A stretch of 64,000 nt of DNA, from the NCBI RefSeq assembly GCF_039543825.1, contig NZ_BAABKM010000002.1, positions 1,024,133 through 1,088,132 on the forward strand, in the 5' to 3' direction. The stretch is from Nocardioides conyzicola (lineage in GTDB: Bacteria; Actinomycetota; Actinomycetes; Propionibacteriales; Nocardioidaceae). Below the pieces are notes generated by a model, which saw only the letters and a program-made list of their open reading frames with translations, was not told the DNA's origin and ran no database searches. Position numbers and translations under genes: made by a program. Shown piece by piece: positions 22,247 through 37,378 of the stretch; position 1 is the first letter of the stretch; every line of letters starts with the position of its first letter.

Positions 22247-23391
22247 GCGCCCGGCTCCGCAGCACCGGTGCCGCCGTCGTGCTCGCGTCGATCGCTGCGC
22301 TCGCCCTCGCCGGGTGCGGCGGCAAGGACGCCGGCTCGACGGACAAGCCGGATCTCGAGGTCCTGGTCAACCCGACCGACTCCGCCGCGGGTGTCGCCGT
22401 GCCGGAGCGCCGGTTCTTCGCCGCCGACTCGCCGTGGAACACGCGGATCGACGGCGCGGGCGTCGACGACCGGTCGTCGCGGATGATCAGCCAGGCGCGC
22501 GAGCGCGTCGGCGTGGTCCAGCGGACCGGGTCGGACAAGCTCGACACCCAGCGCCGCATCGTCAACGCGGGCGTCTACATCAACACCGAGCGCTGGACGA
22601 CCGCCGTGGTCGCCGGCGGCAAGCCCACCAAGCTGGTGTGCCGCCAGCTCGTCTGCGGCGACGGCGCCGAGACCACAGTCCTCAGCATCCCGTCCGACGT
22701 CGATCCCGACCCCCGCTTCGACGGCTGGTTCACGGTGTTCGACGTCAGCAAGCCGATCGCGTACGACCTGTGGCGGGCCCGTCGCGAGGACGACGGCACC
22801 ATCTCCTACAACTTCATGCGGCAGTGGGACACCGACGGTCCCGGCTTCCAGGCGCCCCAGAAGGTGAGCGCCCGCGGATCCGGGCTGCCGTTGTTCGCCG
22901 GCCTGATCCGTCCCAAGGAGCTCCAGGCGGGACTGATCAACCACGCGCTCGCGATCAGCGTGCCGGGACCGGCGCAGGGCGTCTTCGTGCAGCCCGCGTC
23001 GTCGACCGACGGCAACGGCCGGATCACCTCGTTGCCCGAGGGAGCCCGGATCCGGCTCAAGGCCGGCGTCCAGCTCGCGCGGCCCACCGACCCGAAGACG
23101 GGCAAGCCGATCCCGATGACGCCGCAGCAGCAGCGCATGTCGGACGCGATCGTCGCAGCGCTGCGGACGTACGGCGCGATCGTGGTCGACCGGGCCGCGG
23201 TCCCGACGCTGTACGCGCAGCGCGACGTCACCTCCGACATGATCGCCGGCAACGAGCTCGGTGGGCTGCACCTCGACGACTTCGAGGTCGTCAAGCTCGG
23301 CCAGCGCTACCGGTTCACCCCGGGCGGCCAGTCCGCACCCACGACCACCACCAGCCCGTCCGCCGCGGCAACGAGCACGGAGGACAACTGA
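22243..23391 (+). CDS. Lipoprotein of unknown function in the polysaccharide operon
   Basis: A 382-residue exported lipoprotein: signal peptide with lipobox LALAGC (Cys25), then a soluble domain with RRFFAADSPWNTRIDGAG near its start, two Cys in KLVCRQLVCGDG, and NHALAISVPGPAQGVF. A Thr/Ser-rich C-terminal tail closes it. The SPWN segment near the N-terminus occurs in secreted proteins of soil actinobacteria that I cannot assign to a named family; a carbohydrate-active beta fold is possible. ATG 22243 overlaps the preceding stop (ATGA). Outer-face location next to a glycan synthase suggests polymer binding, processing or export. Confidence 0.65.
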   Translation: MSARLRSTGAAVVLASIAALALAGCGGKDAGSTDKPDLEVLVNPTDSAAGVAVPERRFFAADSPWNTRIDGAGVDDRSSRMISQARERVGVVQRTGSDKLDTQRRIVNAGVYINTERWTTAVVAGGKPTKLVCRQLVCGDGAETTVLSIPSDVDPDPRFDGWFTVFDVSKPIAYDLWRARREDDGTISYNFMRQWDTDGPGFQAPQKVSARGSGLPLFAGLIRPKELQAGLINHALAISVPGPAQGVFVQPASSTDGNGRITSLPEGARIRLKAGVQLARPTDPKTGKPIPMTPQQQRMSDAIVAALRTYGAIVVDRAAVPTLYAQRDVTSDMIAGNELGGLHLDDFEVVKLGQRYRFTPGGQSAPTTTTSPSAAATSTEDN

Positions 23392-24848
23392 TGGCCACCC
23401 ACCGGAGGACCGGCCGCGCGGCCGCGCTCGCCCTGGCCCTGTCCGGCGCGCTGCTGCTGGCGGCGTGCTCGCAGGAGGACCCCCAGGACGCGAGTGACCT
23501 CGTCGCCAACGCCCAGGCTCAGGACTACGCGGCCCAGCAGGCCTCGCAGCGCCAGATCGCCAAGGCCAACAAGGCGCTCCCGGACCGTCCCGCGGGCCAG
23601 CTCGACATCGACGGGACGACCACGTTCACCCTGACCAACGACGAGGTCGGCCGCTACAACGCGACCGGCACGTCGTCCACGATCAACGTCGGCAACCACA
23701 CCCAGGACGAGGCGTTCCAGGAGCTGTGCGCGGGCAAGATCGACCTCGTCAACTCGGAGCGACGGATCACCCGTAGCGAGTGGGAGGCCTGCCAGGCCGT
23801 CGGGCTCGACGTCGTCCAGTTCCAGATCGCGTCCGACGGCATCGTCGTCGCGGTCAAGTCGGAGTCCGACGTGGGCGGCGACTGCCTCAGCACCGACCAG
23901 GTCCAGGAGGTCTGGCGTGCCGGGTCGCCGATCACGAACTGGAAGCAGCTGGGCCTCGACGACATCCCGATGGCGGTCGGCGGGCCGTCCTCCACCGGGT
24001 TCCCGGTGGAGTTCTCCGAGTTCGGCAAGACCGTCCTGGGCTCGCCCTCCCCCAGCCAGACCGACCTGAGGTCCGACTACTACAGCTACGACCGCTTCTC
24101 CCAAGCCCGCACGTTCCTCAACGGCGGCACCCGGCGCGCCAAGCTCGCCCAGGCCTACCCCGACCGCGCCCGCCAGCTGGGGCTCCGCAAGTCCGAGCTG
24201 ATCTCGTCCCGGCAGGTACTCGTCGACGCCCAGGACGAGCTGCGCACGGCCAAGGCCGAGCGGGCCAAGGGCATCCGGGACAAGCGCACCCCCGCGGCCC
24301 AGGCCAAGGACATCGCCCGCGTCAGCGCGGCCCAGGTCGCCGTCGACAAGGCGACCGACGACGTCCGGGCGGCGAAGACCCGGTACGCCGCGGCCAAGCA
24401 CTCCGCGGACACCGCCGCCTCGGCTCGCCGCGCGGTCGAGCGCAGCGTGGGGCACGTGATCTACGCACGGTTCAGCTCCTACGAGCTCTTCGAGGAGGAG
24501 CTGCGGCCCTTCGAGATCACCCTGCCCGACGGGCACCGCAACTGCGTCTTCCCCAGCCAGACCACGATCGCGAGCGGTGTCTACCCGCTCTCGACCCAGG
24601 TCCTGATGACCACGACGACGCGGTCGCTGGAGCGCAAGGAGGTCCAGGGCTTCCTCAAGGACTACCTGACCTCCGCGCAGTCCGCCGCCAAGGACGCCGC
24701 CATGATCAGCCTCACGGACGCGACGATCCAGGCCGAGCTCAACTGGGTCGACGGCAGCACCCAGCCCGAGCTCGTGGTGCCCGACCCGGACGAGACCGAG
24801 CCCGCGGACCCGGACGAGACGGCAGAGCCGGGCGCGCCGGCACGATGA
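23391..24848 (+). CDS. PBP/PstS-like lipoprotein with an inserted coiled coil
   Basis: A 485-residue lipoprotein (lipobox LLLAAC, Cys26; GGAGG 7 bases before ATG 23391). Residues about 65-240 resemble a PstS-type periplasmic binding domain: TGTSSTINVGNHTQDEAFQE, CAGKIDLVNSERRI, WEACQAVGLDVVQFQIASDG, then a hinge-like segment with SSTGFPVEFSEF. About 110 residues of Arg/Lys/Ala/Asp-rich helix (from about 250 to 350) are inserted before the lobe resumes with HVIYARFSSYELFEEELRPF. A Glu/Pro/Asp tail ends it. Instead of feeding an ABC transporter (none is encoded here), it may bind phosphate or an anionic polymer on the outer face. Overlaps both neighbours (TGATG, ATGA). Confidence 0.7.
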   Translation: MATHRRTGRAAALALALSGALLLAACSQEDPQDASDLVANAQAQDYAAQQASQRQIAKANKALPDRPAGQLDIDGTTTFTLTNDEVGRYNATGTSSTINVGNHTQDEAFQELCAGKIDLVNSERRITRSEWEACQAVGLDVVQFQIASDGIVVAVKSESDVGGDCLSTDQVQEVWRAGSPITNWKQLGLDDIPMAVGGPSSTGFPVEFSEFGKTVLGSPSPSQTDLRSDYYSYDRFSQARTFLNGGTRRAKLAQAYPDRARQLGLRKSELISSRQVLVDAQDELRTAKAERAKGIRDKRTPAAQAKDIARVSAAQVAVDKATDDVRAAKTRYAAAKHSADTAASARRAVERSVGHVIYARFSSYELFEEELRPFEITLPDGHRNCVFPSQTTIASGVYPLSTQVLMTTTTRSLERKEVQGFLKDYLTSAQSAAKDAAMISLTDATIQAELNWVDGSTQPELVVPDPDETEPADPDETAEPGAPAR

Positions 24849-25888
24849 CCACCCCGCCTCGTCGCCACCTCGGCCTCGGCCTGCTGCTCGTCCTGAGCCT
24901 GCTGGCCGGTCTCGGCACGCCGTCGTACGGCGAGCCGGGCTCGACCGCCCGGGTCGCGGCGAGGAAGGCGGTCCAGCAGGACAAGCGCATCGTCGTCAGC
25001 TGGAAGGGCGAGAGGAAGCGCCGGGTCTACCAGAAGAGCGCCAGCGTGCCGGGCATCGGGCAGGTCGACCTGGTCTGCCGGCCCAAGAGCACCCAGATCC
25101 GGATCCGGCCCAACAGCCGGGCGCCGGAGACCCAGCTGTGGATGGCCAAGTTCGAGCAGAAGAACGGCCGTGACGTCGTCGCGGTCAAGAACGTCCGCGT
25201 GTACACCTACGCCACCGCGGCCGACAACGGGCGAGGCGGGACCGGCCCCAAGGCGCACGAGGGGCTCAACCAGAAGTCGCCGATCGAGGACTTCCGCAAG
25301 GGCAACGCCTACGGGCTGATCAGCCAGCGTCCGGGCCGCAACCTCGACGGCGGGGGCGCGTTGGCGACGCCGGCGACGTCCTTCCAGCTGACCTGGTGGT
25401 GGGAGCGGTTCGCCTACCCCGGTCACCAGTACTGCAACATGGCCCTCACCCTGCACACCGACACGACGCGCCAGTTCGGACTCTCGTGGCACGGCACCGA
25501 CGAGGGACTGCGGCAGACGACGAGCACCACGACGATCCCCGGCCTCGGCGACGCGATCGTGACCTGCGAGCCCGGCAGCAACGCCAACGACCAGACGGTG
25601 GCGTTCCGGCCGACCGGAGCCAAAGCCGCGACGTCGTTCCTCGACTACGAGTACATCCAGGGCGAGGGCGACGTCGACGACCACGTCGACCACGTCGACG
25701 ACCTCGACCACGACCCCGTCACCGGCCTGCTCGGTCCGGTCGACCTCCCCCGCAACGGCATGATGCGGCTCTGGGTGTCGATCGGCGGCGTCAAGAAGGC
25801 CTACGTGCTGTCGTCCAACTACGTCGTCAACAACGACGCGAAGCCTGGCGTCAACGCGTGCGAGGTGGCGGCGACCCCACTGCCCTAG
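24845..25888 (+). CDS. Secreted protein of unknown function, last gene of the polysaccharide operon
   Basis: A 347-residue protein with a clear signal peptide (about residues 8-29, LGLGLLLVLSLLAGLGTPSY) and no lipobox. The mature part is basic at first (KAVQQDKRIVVSWKGERKRR), then beta-rich with two paired-looking Cys (VDLVCRPK and HQYCNMAL, IVTCEPGS, VNACEVAA). An odd His/Asp-rich loop (DVDDHVDHVDDLDHDP) around residue 280 could bind divalent metal. The ATG overlaps the preceding stop (ATGA). Its stop and that of the convergent Nudix gene share the four bases CTAG. Function unrecognised; probably acts outside the cell with the two lipoproteins. Confidence 0.6.
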   Translation: MTTPPRRHLGLGLLLVLSLLAGLGTPSYGEPGSTARVAARKAVQQDKRIVVSWKGERKRRVYQKSASVPGIGQVDLVCRPKSTQIRIRPNSRAPETQLWMAKFEQKNGRDVVAVKNVRVYTYATAADNGRGGTGPKAHEGLNQKSPIEDFRKGNAYGLISQRPGRNLDGGGALATPATSFQLTWWWERFAYPGHQYCNMALTLHTDTTRQFGLSWHGTDEGLRQTTSTTTIPGLGDAIVTCEPGSNANDQTVAFRPTGAKAATSFLDYEYIQGEGDVDDHVDHVDDLDHDPVTGLLGPVDLPRNGMMRLWVSIGGVKKAYVLSSNYVVNNDAKPGVNACEVAATPLP

Positions 25889-26766
25889 GTCGTGGGACTC
25901 CGGAGCGCCTCGCGCACCAGGTCCAGGACGGGCACCGCACCGGACTCGATGTCCGTGACCGGCACCCAGGCGACCGCGTCGGTGGTGCCGTCGACCTCGG
26001 TGAGCACCGGCTCCGCAGCGTCGTCGACGACGACGTCGAAGGCCAGTGCGACGGCGTGGAAGTCCTCGTAGCGACCCGACGGCGCCGTACCGCTGAAGTG
26101 GTCGTCGTGCACCGCGACCAGCTCGCCGACGGAGCCGTCGAGGCCGCACTCCTCCCGCAGCTCGCGGAGCACGGCGCTGCGCGGCGACTCGCCGTGGTCG
26201 ACGCCACCGCCGGGCAGGGTCCAGGAGCCCGTGTGGAAGCCGCGAGCGGAGATCCGGGTGAGGAGGACCGCGCCGTCACGACGGACCAGGGCGTAGGCGC
26301 CGAGGCGCTGGTGCCGGAACGGTCGGTGGTCGGCGAGCGCCTCGAGCACCATGGGGACGACCGGCACGCTGCCGTCGAGCACGTCGGCCACCGACTGCCA
26401 GGCCGCGGCCATCGTCGAGCCGCCGACCTCCAAGACCTGCGGCGGCGGGGCGTCCGGCGACACCCAGCCCTCGTAGACGATCCGCAGCGCATGGGCGTCC
26501 ACCCGGCGGCCGTCGCGCCACACGCCGGGCAGGTGGGCGGAGTAGACCCGGGCCGTCTCGCCGACGACGGCGTCCAGCCCGGTCTCCTCGTGGATCTCGC
26601 GCACCACCGCGTCGCGGGGGTCCTCACCGTGGTCGAGGCCGCCGCCGGGCAGCGTCCACAGCTCGTCCGGGGTGACGGTCGGAGCGAGCCTGCTCAGCAG
26701 CATCGCACCGTCGCGCAGGATCACGGCGTACGCCGCGACGCGCTGGCGCTTCGGCAACCCGCTCAT
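25885..26766 (-). CDS. Tandem Nudix hydrolase
   Basis: A 293-residue protein with two complete Nudix domains. Each has a full Nudix box, GX5EX7REUXEEXGU: GGGLDHGEDPRDAVVREIHE with ETGL in the first half, and GGGVDHGESPRSAVLRELRE with ECGL in the second. The protein is therefore an internal duplication, with both sites apparently active. Nudix enzymes cleave nucleoside diphosphate-linked compounds; the substrate is not evident. I chose ATG 26766 (MSGLPKRQR), 10 bases after the upstream stop; GTG 26802 in the same frame would overlap the reductase gene by 26 bases. Neither has a good ribosome-binding site. Confidence 0.85.
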   Translation of the reverse strand: MSGLPKRQRVAAYAVILRDGAMLLSRLAPTVTPDELWTLPGGGLDHGEDPRDAVVREIHEETGLDAVVGETARVYSAHLPGVWRDGRRVDAHALRIVYEGWVSPDAPPPQVLEVGGSTMAAAWQSVADVLDGSVPVVPMVLEALADHRPFRHQRLGAYALVRRDGAVLLTRISARGFHTGSWTLPGGGVDHGESPRSAVLRELREECGLDGSVGELVAVHDDHFSGTAPSGRYEDFHAVALAFDVVVDDAAEPVLTEVDGTTDAVAWVPVTDIESGAVPVLDLVREALRSPTT

Positions 26767-26776
26767 CGGCCGGCCA

Positions 26777-28012
26777 TCATTGGAAGGGCGGCCGGTGGTC
26801 ACGGGCGAGGGAGCGACGGCCGGCCCAGCGCCAGACCCGGGCCGCGCGGTCGCGGTCCTCGTCGGTGACCAGGTTGCCCATCCACCGCAGCGCGAGCGTC
26901 ATCAGCCAGTCGGAGCGCATGCCGACCGGACCGAGCGCCGGCAGCAGGTGCGGGACGGTGACCAGGCCCGCGAGCCGGCGAGCGATCGAGAAGGACTCGC
27001 CGTAGTGGTCGCGGAGCAGGGCCGGCCAGGCCCGCGCCAGGTCGTCGCGCTCGCTCATCATCTCGGCGACGAGCCGACCGGTCTCGAGGCCGTAGTCGAT
27101 GCCCTCGCCGTTGAGCGGGTTCACGCACGCGGCGGCGTCGCCGACCAGCGCCCAGTTGGGGCCGGCGACGTTCGAGACGGCGCCCCCCATCGGCAGCAAC
27201 GCCGAGGTGGGCATCCGCAGCTCGTCACCGAGCTGGAACTCCTCACGCAGCTCGCTGGCGTAGTGCGCCATCAGCGGCTTGACCGCGAGGTCGGCGGGTC
27301 GCTTGGCGGTGGCCAGGGTGCCGACGCCGAGGTTCACCTCGCCCGTCCCCAGCGGGAAGATCCAGCCGTAGCCGGACAGGATCTTCCCCTCCTCGTTGCG
27401 CAGCTCGAGGTGCGAGCTGATCCACGGGTCGTCGGACATCCCGGAGGCGACGTACGAGCGGCCGGCGACGCCGTACACGGTCTCGCGGTGCCACTCGCGC
27501 CCGAGCACCTTGCCGAGCGGGGAGCGGACGCCGTCGGCGACGACGAGCCGGTTGCACCGGATCTCCACCGGGCCGGCGTCGGTCCGGAAGACCACGGCCG
27601 ACACCCGGTCGCCGTCGCGCCGGACGTCGACCGCCCGGTGCCCCTCCACGGCGGTCACGCCGGACTTGATGGCGGTGGTGCGCAGGTGGTCGTCGAGCTC
27701 GGTGCGGGCGACGGCCGAGCCCCAGTCCGGGAGGGTGCCGCCCGGCCAGGGCAGCAGCAGCGTCTGGCCGAAGCCGTGTGCCCGGAGCCCCTGGTTGACG
27801 GTGTGCGCGCGCAGCCAGTCCTCGAGCCCGAGGCGGCTGAGCTCACCGATCGCGCGCGGGGTGAGCCCGTCGCCGCAGGTCTTGTCGCGGGGGAAGACCG
27901 CCGCGTCGGCGAGCACCACCTCGGCGCCTCCGCGCGCCGCCCACGCTGCTGCCGCCGACCCGGCCGGGCCGGCGCCGACGACGAGGACGTCGGTCTGGGT
28001 CGGGGTGCTCAC
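26777..28012 (-). CDS. Geranylgeranyl reductase family flavoprotein (MenJ-like)
   Basis: A 411-residue FAD-dependent oxidoreductase. It has the N-terminal dinucleotide-binding motif VLVVGAGPAGSAAAAWAARGG, the family CGDGLTPRAI segment, and the second FAD motif NWALVGDAAACVNPLNGEGI. These features define the geranylgeranyl reductase family. In actinobacteria the usual role is saturating one isoprene unit of menaquinone (MenJ) or of other polyprenyl lipids. GTG 28012 has GACAAT 6 bases upstream and no Shine-Dalgarno site, so it may be leaderless. The neighbours give no clear pathway context, so the exact prenyl substrate is inferred from the family. Confidence 0.85.
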   Translation of the reverse strand: MSTPTQTDVLVVGAGPAGSAAAAWAARGGAEVVLADAAVFPRDKTCGDGLTPRAIGELSRLGLEDWLRAHTVNQGLRAHGFGQTLLLPWPGGTLPDWGSAVARTELDDHLRTTAIKSGVTAVEGHRAVDVRRDGDRVSAVVFRTDAGPVEIRCNRLVVADGVRSPLGKVLGREWHRETVYGVAGRSYVASGMSDDPWISSHLELRNEEGKILSGYGWIFPLGTGEVNLGVGTLATAKRPADLAVKPLMAHYASELREEFQLGDELRMPTSALLPMGGAVSNVAGPNWALVGDAAACVNPLNGEGIDYGLETGRLVAEMMSERDDLARAWPALLRDHYGESFSIARRLAGLVTVPHLLPALGPVGMRSDWLMTLALRWMGNLVTDEDRDRAARVWRWAGRRSLARDHRPPFQ

Positions 28013-28018
28013 GCTCCG

Positions 28019-28024
28019 ATTGTC
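28019..28024 (-). promoter_or_regulatory. Putative -10 element for the MenJ-like gene
   Basis: GACAAT on the minus strand ends 6 bases before GTG 28012, next to the stop of the upstream beta-helix gene. Weak as a -10 but consistent with other leaderless starts in the window. Confidence 0.25.
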
Positions 28025-29059
28025 TCAGCGCAGCACCGAGTGGGTCACGCTGGGTCGCCGCGCGCCGAGGAAGAAGATCCCGGGCAGCCCGCGCGTCTCG
28101 AAGCCCTCGCTCAGGTTGTACCTGAGGGTGGACCACCGGATCCGCATCGTGCCGGTGCGGTCGTTGCTGACGAAGAACACCGCACCGCCTCCCTCGAGGG
28201 CACTGTTCTGCTCCACCAGGGTGCCGGCGAGGTCGAGGCGGAAGCGGTTGCCGTCGAGGTAGATCGCGCCGCCGCTGCCACCTCCGGGCGTGCCATCGCG
28301 CGCCGGGTTGGCACCGTGCCCGGTCGCCCGGTTGCCGACGAAGGTGCTGTTGAGGACCGTCCAGGAGACCCCGATGCTGCTCAGCGCCCCGCCGTTGCTG
28401 CACCGGCCGCCCCGGAACGTGCTGCCGACGACGTACGCCGGTAGGTCGCGGTGCTGGTCCAGCACGCGCACCGCCGCTCCCCCGACGTCGGGTCCCCGCC
28501 GGTCGCAGCGGTTGCCGAGGAACGTCGAGTCGACGATCTTCAGGCGGCCGCCGCGCACGAAGATCGCGCCACCGCCACCGCCGTCGTACCGCTGCCCCGT
28601 CGCGTTGCCGTGCGCGAGGGTCAGGTGCTGGACCACCAGCTGCGGCGTCGCCTGGTCGTCGCAGTGCGACGTGGTCCAGTGCTGCCGCCGATCGCAGGTG
28701 TCCTGGTAGAGGATCCGCCGCTTGCCGCCGCCGTCGAGGGTGACCAGGCCGCCACCGTCGATCACCACCCGGCGCGAGTCGTTGACGACCTTCGCGGTCT
28801 GCTTCATGCGGATCGTCACCGGCGCCGGCCCGCAGTCGAAGGTGATGACGCCGCCCTGCCTCACGGCCCGCACCACGGCGGCCGACGTGCAGCTCGCGCG
28901 GGTGCCCCGGCCCACCACCCGGTCGGGGTGCGAGGTGTCGACCGCGCGGCCGTCCCGCGGGACCGGCACGGGTCGCACCCCGCGCTCGCCGGCGTACGAC
29001 GGTGCGGCCGGCGTCAGCAGGGTGACGGCGAGCAGGGCGGCGAGGACGACCCGAGTCAT
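28025..29059 (-). CDS. Secreted right-handed beta-helix protein
   Basis: A 344-residue exported protein. A signal peptide (VVLAALLAVTLLTPAAPSYA) is followed by a parallel beta-helix region with pectate-lyase-like rungs: VVIDGGGLVTLDGGGKRR, GGGGAIFVRGGRLKIVDSTF, GGSGGAIYLDGNRFRLDLAG and EGGGAVFFVSN. This fold is used by polysaccharide lyases and surface proteins, and the Gly-rich GGAI/GGAV turns are typical of the predicted secreted forms in soil bacteria. Catalytic residues are not evident. ATG 29059 is preceded by TAGCCT at 6 bases and no ribosome-binding site. Confidence 0.75.
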   Translation of the reverse strand: MTRVVLAALLAVTLLTPAAPSYAGERGVRPVPVPRDGRAVDTSHPDRVVGRGTRASCTSAAVVRAVRQGGVITFDCGPAPVTIRMKQTAKVVNDSRRVVIDGGGLVTLDGGGKRRILYQDTCDRRQHWTTSHCDDQATPQLVVQHLTLAHGNATGQRYDGGGGGAIFVRGGRLKIVDSTFLGNRCDRRGPDVGGAAVRVLDQHRDLPAYVVGSTFRGGRCSNGGALSSIGVSWTVLNSTFVGNRATGHGANPARDGTPGGGSGGAIYLDGNRFRLDLAGTLVEQNSALEGGGAVFFVSNDRTGTMRIRWSTLRYNLSEGFETRGLPGIFFLGARRPSVTHSVLR

Positions 29060-29065
29060 CCGTCG

Positions 29066-29071
29066 AGGCTA
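29066..29071 (-). promoter_or_regulatory. Putative -10 element for the beta-helix gene
   Basis: TAGCCT on the minus strand ends 6 bases before ATG 29059. The same hexamer is used in the proposed rpoB P2 and amidase promoters. Confidence 0.35.
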
Positions 29072-29073
29072 GT

Positions 29074-29565
29074 TCATGGCCGCCGGTAGGCCCGGTGTGC
29101 CAGCAGGTGCACGCGGCTGTTGCGGCAGCCCGTCGTGGGGTGCGGCACGAACTGCGCGCGGGTCTCGTCCGGCAGGTAGACCCGGAACCCGTCCACGTGG
29201 GCCCGGCGGCAGCGCCCGGCGTACGGGCCCCACGACGTCTCGACGACCGCGCTCACCACTCGCTGGCCCGGTCGGACCAGGAGGGTGCGGACCCGGCTGG
29301 ACGTCCGCGTCGCGGCGGCACCGACCTGGGTGCCGTCTCCGCCGCCGACGTACGACAGCCCGCCGTACCCATGGATCGTGCACGCCTGGTCCGACGTGTT
29401 CCGCAGCACGATCCGTCCGTAGCGGTGGCTGGTCGCGGCGTCGCCGCCGCGGTAGGACGCCGTCAGCTGGGCGTTGGTGCAGGTCGGCGGCTGCGCCTGC
29501 GCGGGGGCGCCGGTCGCGGTCAGCAGACCGGCCAGCAGGAGTGCGCTCATCAGCATTCTCTTCAT
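29074..29565 (-). CDS. Secreted DUF4232-like protein
   Basis: A 163-residue exported protein. The signal peptide is MKRMLMSALLLAGLLTATGA followed by PAQAQ. The mature domain begins TCTNAQLTASYRGGDAATSH and has IVLRNTSDQACTIHGYGGLS and GQRVVSAVVETSW, the pattern of DUF4232, a small beta-sandwich domain common in actinobacterial secreted and lipoproteins. Four Cys could form two disulphides. I start at ATG 29565; the frame continues upstream past 29700 but into rpoC. There is no good ribosome-binding site, so the start is moderately certain. Function unknown. Confidence 0.7.
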   Translation of the reverse strand: MKRMLMSALLLAGLLTATGAPAQAQPPTCTNAQLTASYRGGDAATSHRYGRIVLRNTSDQACTIHGYGGLSYVGGGDGTQVGAAATRTSSRVRTLLVRPGQRVVSAVVETSWGPYAGRCRRAHVDGFRVYLPDETRAQFVPHPTTGCRNSRVHLLAHRAYRRP

Positions 29566-29629
29566 GGGGGTGGGACGCGCACCGGTGCTCCCGGGTTGTC
29601 GAGCCGCCGCACATCGACCCCGAAATGGC

Positions 29630-29664
29630 AGAGGCCCCACCACCCGCAGGGTGATGGGGCCTCT
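29630..29664 (-). terminator. Terminator-like hairpin after rpoC
   Basis: AGAGGCCCC (29630-29638) pairs perfectly with GGGGCCTCT (29656-29664), and an inner CACCC/GGGTG adds to the stem. It begins 8 bases after the rpoC stop on the minus strand and is followed by a short T-containing stretch. It probably ends the rpoBC transcript. Confidence 0.75.
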
Positions 29665-29671
29665 GGACGAC

Positions 29672-33559
<3,888 letters not shown>

Positions 33560-33619
33560 GATGGCTGTTGTCCTTCGTTAGTACTGGTGGTCGAGCTTTG
33601 TGGACTGATCTCCCCGGGA

Positions 33620-33654
33620 GACCCGGCCGGCGGCCGTGACCGCCGGGCCGGGTC
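33620..33654 (-). other. GC-rich hairpin in the rpoB-rpoC gap
   Basis: A 15-base arm (33640-33654) pairs with a 14-base arm (33620-33633) except for one bulged base, with a 6-base loop. There is no T-run, and rpoC must be expressed from this transcript, so it is more likely an RNA processing or stability element than a terminator. Confidence 0.5.
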
Positions 33655-33666
33655 CTCGTGGGGTGG

Positions 33667-37155
<3,489 letters not shown>

Positions 37156-37255
37156 GAGGTGTCCTTCGACGGTTACGCTTGAGATCGGCGTCGACCCACC
37201 ACAAAACCAGCCACCGGGCAGGCTGGAGAGCATTTGAGAGCGGACGCAAAGGAAC

Positions 37256-37284
37256 AGGCTACCGCACGCAGGCAGCCGCCACAA
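37256..37284 (-). promoter_or_regulatory. Putative rpoB promoter P2
   Basis: On the minus strand TTGTGG (37284-37279), a 17-base spacer and TAGCCT (37261-37256), about 100 bases before the rpoB TTG. Spacing is ideal for a housekeeping sigma factor. Confidence 0.5.
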
Positions 37285-37331
37285 ACCCCGGTTTCAGATC
37301 ACTCCTACGACACAGGGTGGCGTTGGCGACG

Positions 37332-37360
37332 ATCATGAACTCCCGCGGCGGCCAGGTCAA
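37332..37360 (-). promoter_or_regulatory. Putative rpoB promoter P1
   Basis: On the minus strand TTGACC (37360-37355), a 17-base spacer and CATGAT (37337-37332). It lies just downstream of the last Mce-operon gene, so rpoBC would be transcribed independently of the Mce operon from a leader of about 175 bases. Confidence 0.55.
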
Positions 37361-37378
37361 GCACCGCGGCGCCGCGGT

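Noticed and set aside
33620..33654. Rho-independent terminator between rpoB and rpoC
   Set aside because: The stem is strong but no T-run follows it and rpoC has no obvious promoter of its own after it, so full termination here would not make sense.
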